A DNA stretch of 64,000 nt from Sambucus nigra (lineage: Eukaryota > Streptophyta > Magnoliopsida > Dipsacales > Adoxaceae), in assembly GCA_949130495.1 (NCBI GenBank), contig OX422210.1, positions 638,748,585 to 638,812,584 on the forward strand. The letters are read 5' to 3'. The notes beneath the pieces were generated by a model. It was not told the DNA's origin and searched no databases. It saw only the letters and a program-made list of their open reading frames with translations. Positions 22,108 through 34,938 of this stretch are shown one piece after another; the stretch's first letter is position 1; each line of letters starts with the position of its first letter. The position numbers and the translations under genes are program-made.

Positions 22108-23734
22108 TTTAAACAAAAATATATTGATTACAATAATTATATATGAAGAAGTTAGTTTAAAAGTGTAGTTTTATTAATATCATAATGTAGAGAGTGAAAT
22201 AACATAGAAAACACCTACAAAAGATTTGAAGAACGAAGCACCAAAGAGGTATTTCAAATATTGCACAATGTGCAAATAAGAGGTTAATCATATTTCTTGA
22301 ACACGGTATCTAATGTGCCAATGGGATGCTTCTCCGTGCCTCATGTAAGCTGCCGCCCTCTATAAAATGCATTTGGTACTTGACTATATACCCTGAAATA
22401 ACAACATTCAACTCAATTTGTTTTCACCTTTAAGCTTCATTTGTTTGTCAGGAAAGTTAAGCAGAAAAATAATTCCCGAAAAAATTAAAGTTGTAGTAGG
22501 GTAGTGTAACCGGGGTCTATGAAGAACTAGATCTGATGAGGCGTGACTTGCCTTCAACGGATATTAAAGGAGTAATCTGGTGTAAATATCTTCTAGTGTA
22601 GCATTCAACAATAATAATAGCAGATATTTAATCTCCATGAGAGAACCTTTGAAAGCTTTAGAGAAGAGGGTGAGAGAATAAGCACTCCAAAATAAGAGAT
22701 AGAGAGAGAGGATAGTAGGGTGTAAAAGCACCAAGTGTGTGTGTAAAAATGAATGTTATGGACTCTACCATTTATGATATAAATCTGGTGTAAATACTAT
22801 GAATTATGATGCCAAAACTTGAAGCTTCAATGGCTTTATTTCTTGAGACCAAGATCCTCCATTGATGCATGAGTATTCTTCCCTCCTTTTCACATTATGA
22901 GGGATAAGCCTTCTATTTATAATAGGTGTGGGTGAATTAGGGTTTCACCAAAATGTGACATGTGTCCTCATTAAAATAATATGAATGAACTTGTCTTTAT
23001 CATTTAAATAATATAATGAAACTTGTGGGACACAAAAAATGACGTAGCCAATGACAAACTATGCGCTTGACCCAAAATAGTTAATTTATAAAATGTACGC
23101 GTGTCACGTCCCTTTTTCTGTAGGACAAAAATAAGTAAATATTAAGTTGTCATTAAAAAATAATATTTTTTTCTGGATTGCATGGCATTTATGCAGTGAG
23201 CATGATTTGTCAAGAGGCTGTGATCCTGCTCGACTGATCGGTAATGTAATTTTGACTTCTTGAGGGATATGAACCCTCTCGAATGACTATAAATAAAATA
23301 TACTTTTTGAGGGGCGTAAAGCCTCCTCGAGTGACTATATATGAACATGACTTGTCAAGGGGCCTTGAGCCTTCTCAACTAACTATAATGTAAATGACCT
23401 TTTGAGTGACCTTAAGGTCCCACGAGGGTAGTGTGACTTTCTCGAGCAGCCGCGAGTTACTCGAAACTTTTGGTGCTTCTCTCTTATATTAGAATGGTGG
23501 AGCATTTACCTCACTCAACGAACCTTACTCTCCAGCCTCTAAGCCAAAACCCTCAAAGATCCCACTGGCTACTTTGGTGGGCTCCTAGGCCCCTCGAGCC
23601 CTGCTAACTCGAACCACCGACTGGACCAAAATACCCTTCTTGGTAACCTATAATATAAATTATCATGAGTACTAAAATAAATGCATAATTAATATAAATT
23701 TTAATTAGTACTAAGAAGCTCTGGGACCCCTCTA
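22108..23734. repeat. 1.6 kb dispersed repeat, copy 2
   Basis: Direct copy of 1882-3506, differing by scattered substitutions and a few small indels. It ends at GGGACCCCTCTA and then diverges (AGAGAACTG here, CATTAGCCCC after copy 1). The two copies bracket the mini-exon array, the hAT and the LINE but have no primer-binding site, polypurine tract or target duplication that would mark them as LTRs of one element. Confidence 0.85.
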
Positions 23735-24066
23735 GAGAACTGAAGTGAAATAAAGAAAAAGGAAAATTAGTAATAGGAGGAAAACTACAAGAAAATTATA
23801 AATAAAAAAATATAAAATTATATACATATACACATATATAATTATAATTTTATAATAATTCTAAGTATTATATATTTCTTATTTCAATCACTAGAAAATA
23901 TGATTTAAATTAATAAACATCCTTTAACTCAAACATTAGTAAATATAAATAAAATATTATGAACATTTACTTAGTAAAAATATCAATATATAGTGTATTA
24001 TTATGAATATTTATTGGTAAATATTTTATTACTAGTTGTAACAACAACAACTACAACAACATCAAC
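23735..24066. other. AT-rich spacer
   Basis: Very AT-rich, no element ends or coding frame seen. Confidence 0.5.
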
Positions 24067-24179
<113 letters not shown>

Positions 24180-24184
24180 CAACT

Positions 24185-24683
<499 letters not shown>

Positions 24684-24894
24684 TATGTAGTAATATAACA
24701 ATTTTCCATGAACTTTCCTGCAAAATCCTAGGTTTTTGGTAGGATGTGTTTTATGGAAAAGTTTTTCAACAAAAAGTATAAAAAAATTATTTATTTTTAT
24801 TTTTTCTTTTCTTTCCTGACAAACAAACGCATCATTATTTTCTCTCGTTGTGGTTTTGACTTTAGGGTAAGTTTAATTATCTCTTACCTTATAC

Positions 24895-25275
24895 TAGGGG
24901 TGACAATTTTAGACACGACACGATAACACGACACAACATGAAATTGACCCAAAATTAACACGACTTGTCGTGTTCGTGTTCGTGTTTTTTCACACGAACT
25001 CGTGTCGTGTTATCGTCAAAATTATGAGCCGTGTTAGTCGTGTCTTGTCGTGTTAATCGTATTTTTATTCGAATTATCGTGTTTATTTATGTTTAATTTA
25101 AGGTAAAAATAAAGAAATCGTGTTATTCGTGTCGTGTCGTGTTATATTTGGGTCGTGTTCGTGTCAACTAAAAAAATAAGAATTTGTGTCGTTCCGTATT
25201 CGTGTTCGAATAAATTGTGTCGTGTCGTGTCGTGTCATTCTGAAACACGGCCCAAAAATACGAATTGTCTCCCTA
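24895..25275. mobile_element. hAT-type MITE with 8-bp target duplication CCTTATAC
   Basis: The left end is TAGGGGTGACAATTTT and the right end is the complement of TAGGGAGACAATTCG. CCTTATAC is repeated exactly at 24887-24894 and 25276-25283. The interior is full of CGTGT and ACACG subterminal repeats in both orientations (GTCGTGTCGTGTCGTG near 25217). 381 bp, no coding frame. The TAGGGGTG start is shared with the large hAT at 8726. Confidence 0.93.
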
Positions 25276-25384
25276 CCTTATACGCATGCCCATACACTTT
25301 AGTCATATTACTTTGCGGATATTCTTGGAATAACTATGGGTATATTGATATTGTTTTTGCGAACAGAAGTGTCATAATAATAAC

Positions 25385-26272
25385 GACGTCTCAATTCCTA
25401 AAAGTAATCCCGTAAAATTTAGTTCCATGCCTTTTGTACCGAGCAATAATGATCAACCTGGAAGTGCCAGTAGTCGTCCATTGACCCACAATTCTTCTGT
25501 ACAAAACAACATGGGACAAGAGGGAGATGATGAGACTTTAAATAATGTTAATACCACAAAAATATTCACAGAGAATAAGGTGGATGGTCAGAATTAGTAG
25601 TGGCAAAATGGGCCCCAAAGAATAAAACTACCCATATTAAGCATGTCATTTAAATATGGGGTCCATTTTTAAAAGTTATGAGTCAAATATGAGCCCATAT
25701 TTAAAATATAGAGTCAAATATGGGACCCATATTTTAAAGCTATGAATCAAATATGGAGTCCATATGCACTCCATTTTCTACGAGTCAATACAAAACCTAA
25801 TTTTAAAAGTTAAGAGTAAACTATGTTTTTTAAACATATATATGTAATTATAATAATTATTTGGGAGCAAAAAAAAAGGTTGACCCAGCCCATATTTGGC
25901 CCGTCCATATTAGGTCCAACTCATATTTGGTCTGCCCACATTAGGCCCAACCCATAGTTTTGCCACTACTAGTCAAAATTCAAAAGAAATATCAAATCAG
26001 AATGGTGGTGAGAAATTTGTTGCTCACGAAAATTTAATAGAAGATCACACCTATAATTTACCCATTTTATCACACATCAACAATGACACTCTAGTTGTTA
26101 GGACAAAACATAATGGCAGTTCATCCAACCAGAAATAGACAACGGATGATTTCATTGGTTCTCTTCTTCAAACTGATGGTTTCGAGCAAACATCTTCAGA
26201 TTGGGATTCAATCAAATATTTCAACACAAAGAATTTGTCTTGGATTTCAACTCAATCTCTCTCTCCCCACCA
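25385..26272 (+). pseudogene. Broken host-type exon (Asn/Ser/Gln-rich protein) disrupted by a MITE
   Basis: An open frame at 25385-25594 encodes a Ser/Asn/Gln-rich stretch containing SSMPFVPSNNDQPGSASS. The MITE at 25595-25971 interrupts it. If the MITE and one target copy are removed, the frame continues without a shift (SKEISNQNGGEKFVAHENL), with one TAG near 26136 followed by TTDDFIGSLLQTDGFEQ. This style of C-terminal tail fits a transcription factor, and it has the same strand as the response-regulator fragment at 919-1357, so both could come from one gene split by insertions. That link is a guess; no domain is recognised here. Confidence 0.5.
25595..25971. mobile_element. MITE (hAT-like) inserted in the exon
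   Basis: TAGTAGTGGCAAAA at the left end, TTTTGCCACTACTA at the right (perfect 14-bp inverted ends). Flanks GTCAGAAT (25587-25594) and GTCAAAAT (25972-25979) match at 7 of 8 bases. 377 bp; the arms carry GGGCC and CCATATTTG strings. No coding frame. Confidence 0.88.
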
Positions 26273-27086
26273 CCCCTGGTTAGTTTTCAACTTGATAACT
26301 TCTTTAACAAACCCCCAAGGCTCCCTAGATTAACTTTTCAATATGGACTTAACTCACGCACATGCATTAAGAAATTGCAAAGACGCATATCTAGTTGTTT
26401 GTAATGACATATTAGGGTCGTCGAGGTAAACTTCCTACCAAAGATGATGATATGATTTTTTAGTGAATTGCAACTTTTCATGCCTGGTGTTCCTCGAGGG
26501 AGAAATCACAGAAATAACTTCACCCAATTTGATGTTAAATTTTGTTCAATGCAGATTGTGTGTTATATCGGTATAAGAGTTTGCTTCTTTGTCATTCCTC
26601 ATTTTTTTCATTTCATTGGTTACTCCTCTTTAGTTCACCACCATACAACCCTCTGAACATTTAGGAAAGTCAAGAGAAGTTTTCATTTTTCAAAAAATTC
26701 AGATGTTTTGGCAGACAGAACCCAAATTGATTGGTTCCCTAACACATAAACTCTCTCTAATGTTAAATCCATTTCTCATATTGGTACTAACAGAATTCAT
26801 AAACTATGCCCATTCTCACATGATTAATATTTTACATGGCTTGTATTACCACAATATTTATTTCTTACAAAAAATTCACATAAGATAATAATCGTATTTT
26901 GGAATTCCATCCTCCTATTTTCTCTTGAAGTAATAAATGCTAAGACAACACTACGTGAATTTTAATCATGGTAGTAATTTGGTTCTTGAGTTATATTTTA
27001 GTGATGTTTGTGCCTTTTTCTCTTTGTTTAAATATACAATCATCATTAATATTAGTTGGAAAAGAGTTTGATGTCTCTGAGACATT
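26273..27086. other. No gene recognised
   Basis: Possibly more of the degraded host gene at the left, but I see no domain, element end or RNA gene. Confidence 0.4.
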
Positions 27087-27209
27087 AAAAGTTTGATGTC
27101 TTGGATATGTGACTGGTCAATACCATTGGCACGGACCCATTTCCATAAGTAATGTGGGTTCGCACCAACGGTATTGACCAATCACATCTCCAAGACATCA
27201 AACTTTTTT
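27087..27209. mobile_element. Small foldback element
   Basis: An inverted repeat with arms of about 50 bases: AAAAGTTTGATGTCTTGGAT on the left pairs with TCCAAGACATCAAACTTTT on the right, and inner arms GGTCAATACCATTGG and CCAACGGTATTGACC pair too. The loop is about 15 bases. Non-coding. Confidence 0.75.
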
Positions 27210-27478
27210 CCATATCAGTTACATTGTGAAAATGGCATGTCGTGCTTGATCAAATAATTAAGTAACGTGTGTGTTGGTGTGGGTACTGACAATTTTACAA
27301 TGGCGCCCAATCGAGAAACTACCAGATGGAGAAGTTAAAGACATCAATTTTAATGGGTTTTCCATGAGTCATGAGGAACATTTTCCAACCATGTAGAGAT
27401 GATTAACCAATGAGTTTGCATCGAAATTATCAGTTGCCTATCAATAAGGCTAAATAATATTGAAAACCTTCATAATTA
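27210..27478. other. Short spacer before LTR A1
   Basis: No gene seen. It contains AATGGCGCCCAATCGAGA, which resembles a retroelement primer-binding context but has no LTR next to it. Confidence 0.35.
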
Positions 27479-30465
27479 TGTGATGCCTCGGCTAATTAAA
27501 TACCGGGTGATCAGTCTTTTATTAAATTAACTCAAAGTGTTCGGTTGGTTCATTCTTAGCATCACTGTCGAAAAATAAGTTTTCTTTATGAATCACCTAA
27601 TAAATAATTAAGTTAAGTGTCAAAACATTTAATTTAACAAATTAAGTCCAATTGTTATTATTAACTATGAAACTAGTTTCACGAATACAAATCATAATAT
27701 TAAAACCAAACCATTCAAATGAAACAACATGCTAGATAAATCAATCCAATTAAAATATCCCAAATCGTAGGACAACGTAAAAAACTAAAATAATCCTAGC
27801 TAAACTGAATACTGACATAAATAAAGAGTACAAATCTTTGGACTAGGTAAAAATTGGAAATGGGCGGCACATGCCCTATCTAATGAGAACTAAATGAAAG
27901 ACTGAGAAGACAAGGATGAAGTCGTCTACTGCAAAGACCTACAACTCCCACACTAGCTACAGCACGTCAACAGTCCAAAGATCCAAGCCTGACGCCCCTG
28001 TGGCTGGGCACCTGTAATACATACACACATATATATATATATATATACAAGAGAGAGAAAAATAACAGGAAACGGGTCAGAGCCCGAGTGTAAAAAAGTT
28101 TTAAAAATAGTTTAGCAAGTATTTAAAATGCTTACTGGCTAATATAACAATCATATTAGTATGCGACACTCTCTTGAAAATTCTCACCTCTCATCTAGTG
28201 TGCACGCCTACCGTACTACTGAACTACCTCATAAGTCTATCTAATTCGTCTCCCATAAATTCTATTTTGAGAATTCACAAGGCTATGATTTTAATTTAGA
28301 GATTAGTCTCTTAACGATTTCTTACATCCATTATGTATTTCACAATACTGTTGTAACGTTCCCGAACACTTGCTATAATTGTGGAGCATTTACACAATAT
28401 TTATCTACTTATATGCACAGTAGAAGAATTCCATATATACGTATATATATTAATCACTCATATAATATATATACTATCGACACCCCACATAAAATCTATG
28501 GTTTTGGCATACTCTGCTATCAATCCCCGTATCTCTCGTACTAAGGGAAATACTAGTTCGAAATCACTCTCGAACTGTATTAACACAATACACACAAAAT
28601 GGAGGCGAATCATAGTTCCAAGTTACTAAGAGGTCAATACATACCCCTGACGTCTCTTAGGTCCGTCTGACTATCATTCTCAGATAGGTTGTACCAAAGA
28701 ATCCTATGTTCTAGGGTACAAGTCAATATCCCTCATAAAGGTCCCATAGAGATAAGACTGTCCCGCGATAACCTCCGTGATAGCAAGTAGCTCGGGTATG
28801 ATTATACATAAATATAATATAGATATATACACATGCACTCGGTCATATATATAAATATTCTCATTTTCCAATTAGGTTCGCTCACGACCCATAATAATAT
28901 TTTAACCGTACGTAATACAATTTTACCCAATCTTTACGCATAAAGAACTCATCCCATTTGATTCTCAATTAATAATTATTTCGTAATTACTCCTCGTCCC
29001 TCGAAGTATTTTCTCTTCCTAAAGGTCAATTCAGTAGGTACACCCTCTCCAACAGACTGGTTTAAGTCATTCATGAATCTCTAAATTCCTTAGTTAACGT
29101 ACGCACGATTTCCAATATGTGTCAAACCCCCATTAACCCGTGGTTACATCCCATATAAAATTTCATTCAATGGAAACTACTTAGACCCTTCTGATCCTTT
29201 TCATAGACCATTTTACTCTTTAAATGATATTCAAGGGTTCCTACATATTTTATTCAAATTAAACAAAAAGAGGGAAAAACATGCAGTTTCCAGAAGGGGT
29301 CGATCAATCGATGAAAAGGGTCGATCGATCGATCGACATTCTTGGGTCGATCGATCGATCAGGTATAGCCCAGATTTTGCCATTATTAACTATGGGTTTC
29401 CTTATTAAAACTCAACCAAAACTCCATAAACGAGTCCCAAACTCCCAACCAATTAAAACAATGATTAAATATACATATCTACATGATTTTCTACATAAAG
29501 CATATACGAATTTCATCAAAAACATAGTATTAAAGGGTCAATTCACAATATTTGTCAAGAAGCTTAGTTTCATCATAATTTCTAACATTCTAACTCTTTT
29601 TCTAGATTTATTTCTTCTAAACCATTATAATTTCGTGGGTAATCCTCTACATATGATGAGATTTTTAGAATATACTTATTTCTTCTAAAGCATGTGATTT
29701 AAATCTCCTAATTCATGAAATTCTTCAATAAAACATATATTTATCAATCCTATTCTAACATGGGTGAAATATCAACTAGAAAAATAGCAAGATAGATACT
29801 TGTCTGGGAATCGAAGGTCTGATCTGGTTGTGATGAAGATATGGTTGCGTTCCTCATCTTACGATCTATTCCTTGGTGGTGTTATTCTTGAAAAAGGTGT
29901 TACGATTTGTGATCAAGTCTTGAAGAGTTCTCTACCTTTCTTCTCTAATGGCCATTCTATGTTTTTGTGATTGATAACCTTAAAATCTTAACTCTAATAG
30001 CTGATATAACTTAGGGAAATTCGTGGGTTTAATTACCCAAAAATACAGAATGACTATAATACCCTCCCGGGATGCCAGTTAGGCCAAAAAACGCCCTGAG
30101 ACCCAAACTAACCCCCCGGGTATAATTTTTTGGCTATCTTGACCCTTCCAGACACGTTGGCGCACTCGAAACGATCATACGAGTGAATTATAATTTATTC
30201 ACTTTTTATAATAATAATTTATTCCTGACACGACATAGGCGCGTCCCGACTTAATTTCCATAATTATCATCTTGTTCACTCGTGGCAATTTTAATAAATT
30301 CAATTATACATATTACTTTACTCATTAAGTAATATTCAACAAATTCTCAATAATTACTAACTCTCGTCACGCTAGTAAATATTTAAAAATAAATTTTTGG
30401 ATTAATATTAAATTAATTTATCCCAATTAAATTTAATAAAGGCCATAAAAATATGGGGTATTACA
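27479..30465 (-). mobile_element. Gypsy family A solo LTR (A1)
   Basis: On the minus strand it starts TGTAATACCCC and ends in a TGTGATG-complement. The whole 2,987 bp aligns with the LTR at 48044-50683. Flanks AATTA (27474-27478) and AATTG (30466-30470) match at 4 of 5 bases, and no primer-binding site or polypurine tract adjoins, so a solo LTR is the best reading. It differs clearly from the other copies and carries a palindrome cluster that the copy at 48044 lacks. Confidence 0.85.
29296..29362. repeat. Palindrome cluster (GATCGATC type) in LTR A1
   Basis: Three blocks, GGGTCGATCAATCGATG, GGGTCGATCGATCGATCGAC and GGGTCGATCGATCGATCAGG, separated by A/T-rich spacers. All are self-complementary in their core. 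The cluster lies about 1.8 kb from the left end of the LTR, as in LTR B. At the same place in LTR A2 (about 49800-49865) no such block exists. Confidence 0.9.
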
Positions 30466-30726
30466 AATTGCTACTTTTGATTATCGTGTTGGATTGATAA
30501 TGTTAATTATATAATTTCTGATTAATTGATGATATTTGACATTGTTATTTGTCGTTTGAGCATGAAGATAAAGTTAATTATAGCATTGTTGGTTAATTTA
30601 TAATTTTTAATTTCAAAATAATTTTTTATCAACATTAATAAAGCGAGATGACATAAAAAAATTGTTTGAATCTTTATCTAGTTAAAACCAAAACATGAGA
30701 GTCATTATCAAAATATATGATCACCA
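30466..30726. other. AT-rich spacer
   Basis: No gene or element end recognised. Confidence 0.45.
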
Positions 30727-31023
30727 TCACCCAAAACACCACACACAATGAATATTTCTGGCCAAATTGGAGGCTTCCTCAAAATAAACTCTTGGTTCAC
30801 TCTTCAATCGATGCATATATTGTGCATCTATAATAATGCATCCATCATCTCTATCCAACCCATAATTCTCCATAACATTTTTGGAATCCCCCAGTTCAGC
30901 ATTTAACTTAGCAACCTCTGCTAGCCGCCCCCTAACCATCATATGGTAATTGAAAGACAATTTCTCCCATCCTGGGAGACTTGGGCAACACCGAATTTCC
31001 CTAAAATTTGTATCATGACCCAC
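30727..31023 (-). pseudogene. Unrecognised conserved-looking protein fragment
   Basis: A minus-strand frame of about 98 codons has balanced, non-repetitive composition (FREIRCCPSLPGWEKL, GRLAEVAKLNAELG, LDRDDGCIIIDAQYMHRL, RVYFEEASNLARNIH). It looks like part of a real folded protein rather than a repeat artefact. The frame opens with GTG rather than ATG, and a GGTAAGAA donor-like string sits just upstream, so the boundaries may be exon edges or breakpoints. I cannot assign a family. It lies between a solo LTR and a Copia fragment, so it may be a host exon stranded among insertions or gene sequence captured by an element. Confidence 0.45.
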
Positions 31024-31122
31024 TTCTTACCTCCCACTCATATTTGTAGCTCTTAAATGGACTATCTTAGCGCCACTATGACTACCACAAGCTAATATCA
31101 TGTTTTTACTCATAGGTCGGCC

Positions 31123-31860
31123 TCAGTGTAAGGATGGATACAATTTTGGTTGCCATATCAAAGAGGATTCCATCATCTCAAAATGTTGCATAGCCCCCTC
31201 ACAACCCGAATGAGAGTAAATATCAAAATTCATTCCATAATGAAAGTCCTTTTTGTGTGCTCCTCCTTTCTTAATCATCAAATGTGAGTTTTCATATCCC
31301 AGAATAGCTCCACCTCTTATTGTATTCTTTTGGAGAACATATAAATTTCTCATTCTGTTGCCCCTTAAAACCATAAAAGAACATGCCACGACCCTTAAAG
31401 ATTCACTTGATGTTGTAACATTATAACATCTGGAGTCTAGAACAACCAATGACATAAAGTTCATCCGAAGACCTGGAATGTGTCGAATACCACACAAACT
31501 TTTCATCAACCCATCATACGTCTTGATATTGAATTATCCAATTCCCTAAATTTTTAAGGCTCTTCCATCGGCCATCAAAAGAGAACTAAATTTCACTTTT
31601 TTTATGACGAGAAAGATTCTTGATTGGGACACATATGAATTTAACAATCCATTACCAAAAAAAATAATTTCAATGAGGATAAAATCGTTGATATCCTCCG
31701 AATCACTTTCATATGCCACTGCTATTTATGCATCATAAACCTTATCCTTGCTTTTCCCATTCCTCTTTAATTAATTTTAGGGAAAGAATGAATAATGTTC
31801 CCAACCTCGTGAAAATAATCCCTTGGAAACCATCTACTTGCGCCTTTGACTTGGGCCTAT
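31123..31860 (-). pseudogene. Copia retrotransposon fragment (Gag end, protease region, GAG-pre-integrase)
   Basis: On the minus strand, reading from about 31800 down: KRNGKSKDKVYDA then AVAYESDSED (Gag tail style); LLMADGRALKI, stop, GIG, stop, FNIKTYDG; then the open frame 31509-31123 with LCGIRHIPGLRMNFMSLVVL, DSRCY and NRMRNLYVLQ, the classic Copia segment before the integrase. In-frame stops and missing flanks show a dead fragment. No LTR is present; its right side is close to the Gypsy-B insertion point. Confidence 0.75.
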
Positions 31861-31895
31861 TCATCTAACGACTATGCTTGTGGAATCGCCAACAC

Positions 31896-31900
31896 CCTCA
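31896..31900. repeat. Gypsy-B target site duplication, left copy
   Basis: CCTCA, repeated at 41467-41471, exactly flanking the two LTR ends. Confidence 0.9.
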
Positions 31901-34669
31901 TGTGACAACCCGTGATTCGATATAGGGGGTGACCAGCCCGATACTCCAATATAACAGAATCATGGATGGAATCATTCTCAGCATCACAATAGTATACAAA
32001 GTATACAGGATAACCACTCCATATTTTAGAAAAACGGGTTGCCAAAAATTTTGGTTTTAAAGTTAAAGAAAGAATTTAAACAACCCAATTTAAAAAGAAA
32101 GTGGAAACCCCATGAATATGATATTACATTAACGAAAAGAAAACAATAAGAGGACCGAATATACTGTCGGTCAACAGTCTCATACAATAATATTAAACAA
32201 GTTCAATAAATTACATAATACATTACATTAGACAATTACAAAAGCTTGGGCCTCACGCCCGAGTAAAAGACCTGATCTTAACTAGGGTACAAGAAGGATG
32301 ACGTCTATTGCAATATGGCCCGTAATACCCGCAAAGCATCACGGCTCGCCAAAAACACCGGGATAGGAAGTCAGATCAGGCGTCCTTGCGACGGAGCACC
32401 TGAGCGAATACAAGATGCATTCACAACAAGAAATAGGAACGGGTCAGGGCCCGATTTTATATAATTACCAGATGAAGAAAGAGTATGACAGTTATGAATG
32501 GTAAATCAGGACTAAATAGGAATATGAATCTACCTACACAATTTAAAGCATAAGCTAAGACAATTTTAATTAATCATGAATCTAATTCAATTATGCAGGA
32601 GAATAAGAATAATTAACATTAATTTAAACGCTTTCATCAAAACATTATTCCATTTTATAGTTCAATTCCTTAACAGGAAAATATAATCAAAATTTTAAGC
32701 TCTTTATGGCTTTTACCTCAATCATTTGCTCAATATGGCATCCCATTCCTCATCAGGAATATTATCATCAATAAATGCACTTTGTGGCATTTCATTGTAC
32801 TCTTTATGGCACTTCATCATGCTCTTTATGGCATATCTCAATACATCAAGTCCCACTTGATTATGAATTGTTATATTTATATACATATAACGATTCCAAG
32901 ACCGCCCCTCCGAGTTTCCCCACTGGGCGCGCCACTAAATAACCATCATCTTCCAAGGGCCTATCAAACAAGGTAGCCTGGGCACCTATCGCAACGTCGG
33001 GAAGCGGCCATATGCCTGCGGGAGAGTCAAGACCACACCCGAAATCTCCTCACCAGCGCATAAAACATAACATATCTCTCATATGGCCTAGGTCTATATC
33101 CACCCAGCATTCACTAGCCAGGGGGTTTCACCTCGCGCACGAACTTCCCTTATGATGGCATAATTATTACCATTTCCATTTCATTTTCATTCACCACTAT
33201 TTATATGTATGCTTCATTTTTATCCGAAACCATAATCATTTACCTTTTTGTAAGTAATTCACCTTTTTATCCGGAGCCATACGATAATTTATGCCGTCAT
33301 TATAACCTCAAAGAATAAGTGAACTCCCAATTTAATTCACCCAACACCCTTTTGTGGGGTTATACTATTAACCATCAAAGTCGACATAGCTCAATTAAGC
33401 TTCTAGAGTCTCCCAAACATACTACTACAACTCCTAGTTTCATAATAATTACTAGAAGAAAAAATTGCCCTAACATCAATTGGCATATCCCCGACAAAGT
33501 CCCCACATAACGTATTTCTAATCTAGGACAGTTACCCAACTCAACTGGGACTCTAGGACTCTAAGTTTACTTCATACAAGAAGGTCCCTAAGTCCTAAGC
33601 CTAAAGAAAAAGGATTGAAATTGAGTTATAAAACTAACTCAAAAACAGCAGGAAAACGAATCGATTCGCCCAAAAAGAGAATTGGTTCGGACTAAGAAAC
33701 CTGGGATTCTGTAACCTACCGAATCAATTAGGATGGGATGCGAATCGATTCGGTCCAAGCAGACCTGGAAACTGACCCTATACGAATCGATTCGCCCAAG
33801 GGCCGAATCGATTCGCCCCTACGAATTTGCCAAGAATGGCTTACGGGTTATAAACCCTAGTTTTTCCTCAAAATCAATTCCTACTCCATTTTTACACACA
33901 TTCATCAACATGAATCTACCCCAAATCATTCTACATGATTATTAACCACTAATATCCATAATTTCATCAACCTAAACCATGATTAGGGCTAGATTAACAT
34001 AAAATCCATTTTTGATCCATAAATGCAAATACACAACTATCACACAATTTACTCATCTAAAATCATACATTAGCAAGTAGAAAACTTGCCTTAAGGTTGA
34101 AATCTCATATTTCTTTGTGGTAGATGCAAATTCAAGCTTCAATCTCCAATTTCTCTCATTTCTCCTCTTTTCTCTTCTTCTCTCTCTCTCTTTCTAAGTT
34201 TGGTAACACACAAATGAGAAATGAAACAAGGGGCAAGACTTAAAATCGTGGCTTAAGTCTAAAGTTCCCAACTTAAATGGTTAATACCACATTAAAATGA
34301 ATCCCGAATACGCATTTAAGTTAAAACCGGTCAAAAGTTTCCGGAACCTAAAAATTCAATATGGCACTTATTTTGACTGTCTCGCATGTTCCGGGACTAA
34401 CTACACCCTCTAAACTGGCATCCGGCAATTTTATAAATTATTTTAAGTTACGATTTCATTTAAACCATAATGTCATTTAAAATACATGACACTATAAAAC
34501 ATGCAACCTGATGATATTTACTTTCACGTACAGTAAATATGCATCGATCCAGTAAATATTAACTTTCAACTCCTAAAATTAATATTTACTCCAGTTCCAA
34601 TATTTTATATAATTACCTGATGCGGTGAATTAATATAAAATTAGCCTCCTAAAAGCGAGGGTTGTTACA
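31901..34669 (-). repeat. Gypsy-B 3' LTR (left copy)
   Basis: 2,769 bp, direct repeat of 38661-41466 with scattered differences. It lacks a segment of about 70 bp present in the other LTR at about 39920-39990, and has one extra palindrome unit near 33800. Its distal style (GGGTCAGGGCCCGA, AGCATCAC) is distantly shared with LTR family A. Confidence 0.95.
33657..33820. repeat. Palindrome cluster (CGAATCGATTCG type), Gypsy-B 3' LTR
   Basis: CGAATCGATTCG or near copies occur at about 33657, 33751, 33783 and 33803, with degenerate forms near 33682 and 33720. The last two flank CCCAAGGGC and together form a near-perfect hairpin of about 33 bases. The corresponding place in the other LTR has fewer and more degenerate units. 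Confidence 0.92.
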
Positions 34670-34682
34670 TACTCCCCCCCTT
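34670..34682 (-). other. Gypsy-B polypurine tract
   Basis: On the minus strand AAGGGGGGGAGTA directly precedes the LTR start TGTAACAACC. This is the expected plus-strand primer position. Confidence 0.9.
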
Positions 34683-34938
34683 ATGAGGGAATTTTTCTCT
34701 CAAAATTCGGGCATACCCTAATCGCATAAAGGGTATACTATCCTAAACTATCATTCTATCACTCTCCACAACCCCTAAATATTATGGCTTCCCAAATGGA
34801 CTCGGACTAAGGTCGTCACTATCGATCTCAGTCTACATTCTCCGTGTCCTAACATGACCCCAAAGCGTTCCTCACGAACTATCGATCCTATCTTCCTACG
34901 GCGGAAGACGATACCCACGTGACTCGGCGTAAATAGTC

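Noticed and set aside
1882..23734. The two 1.6 kb repeats as LTRs of one 21.8 kb element
   Set aside because: No TG/CA ends, no primer-binding site after copy 1, no polypurine tract before copy 2, and no matching 4-6 bp flanks.
27290..27320. AATGGCGCCCAATCGAG as a primer-binding site
   Set aside because: It differs from the tRNA-Asp-type site after GGCGCC and no LTR precedes it.
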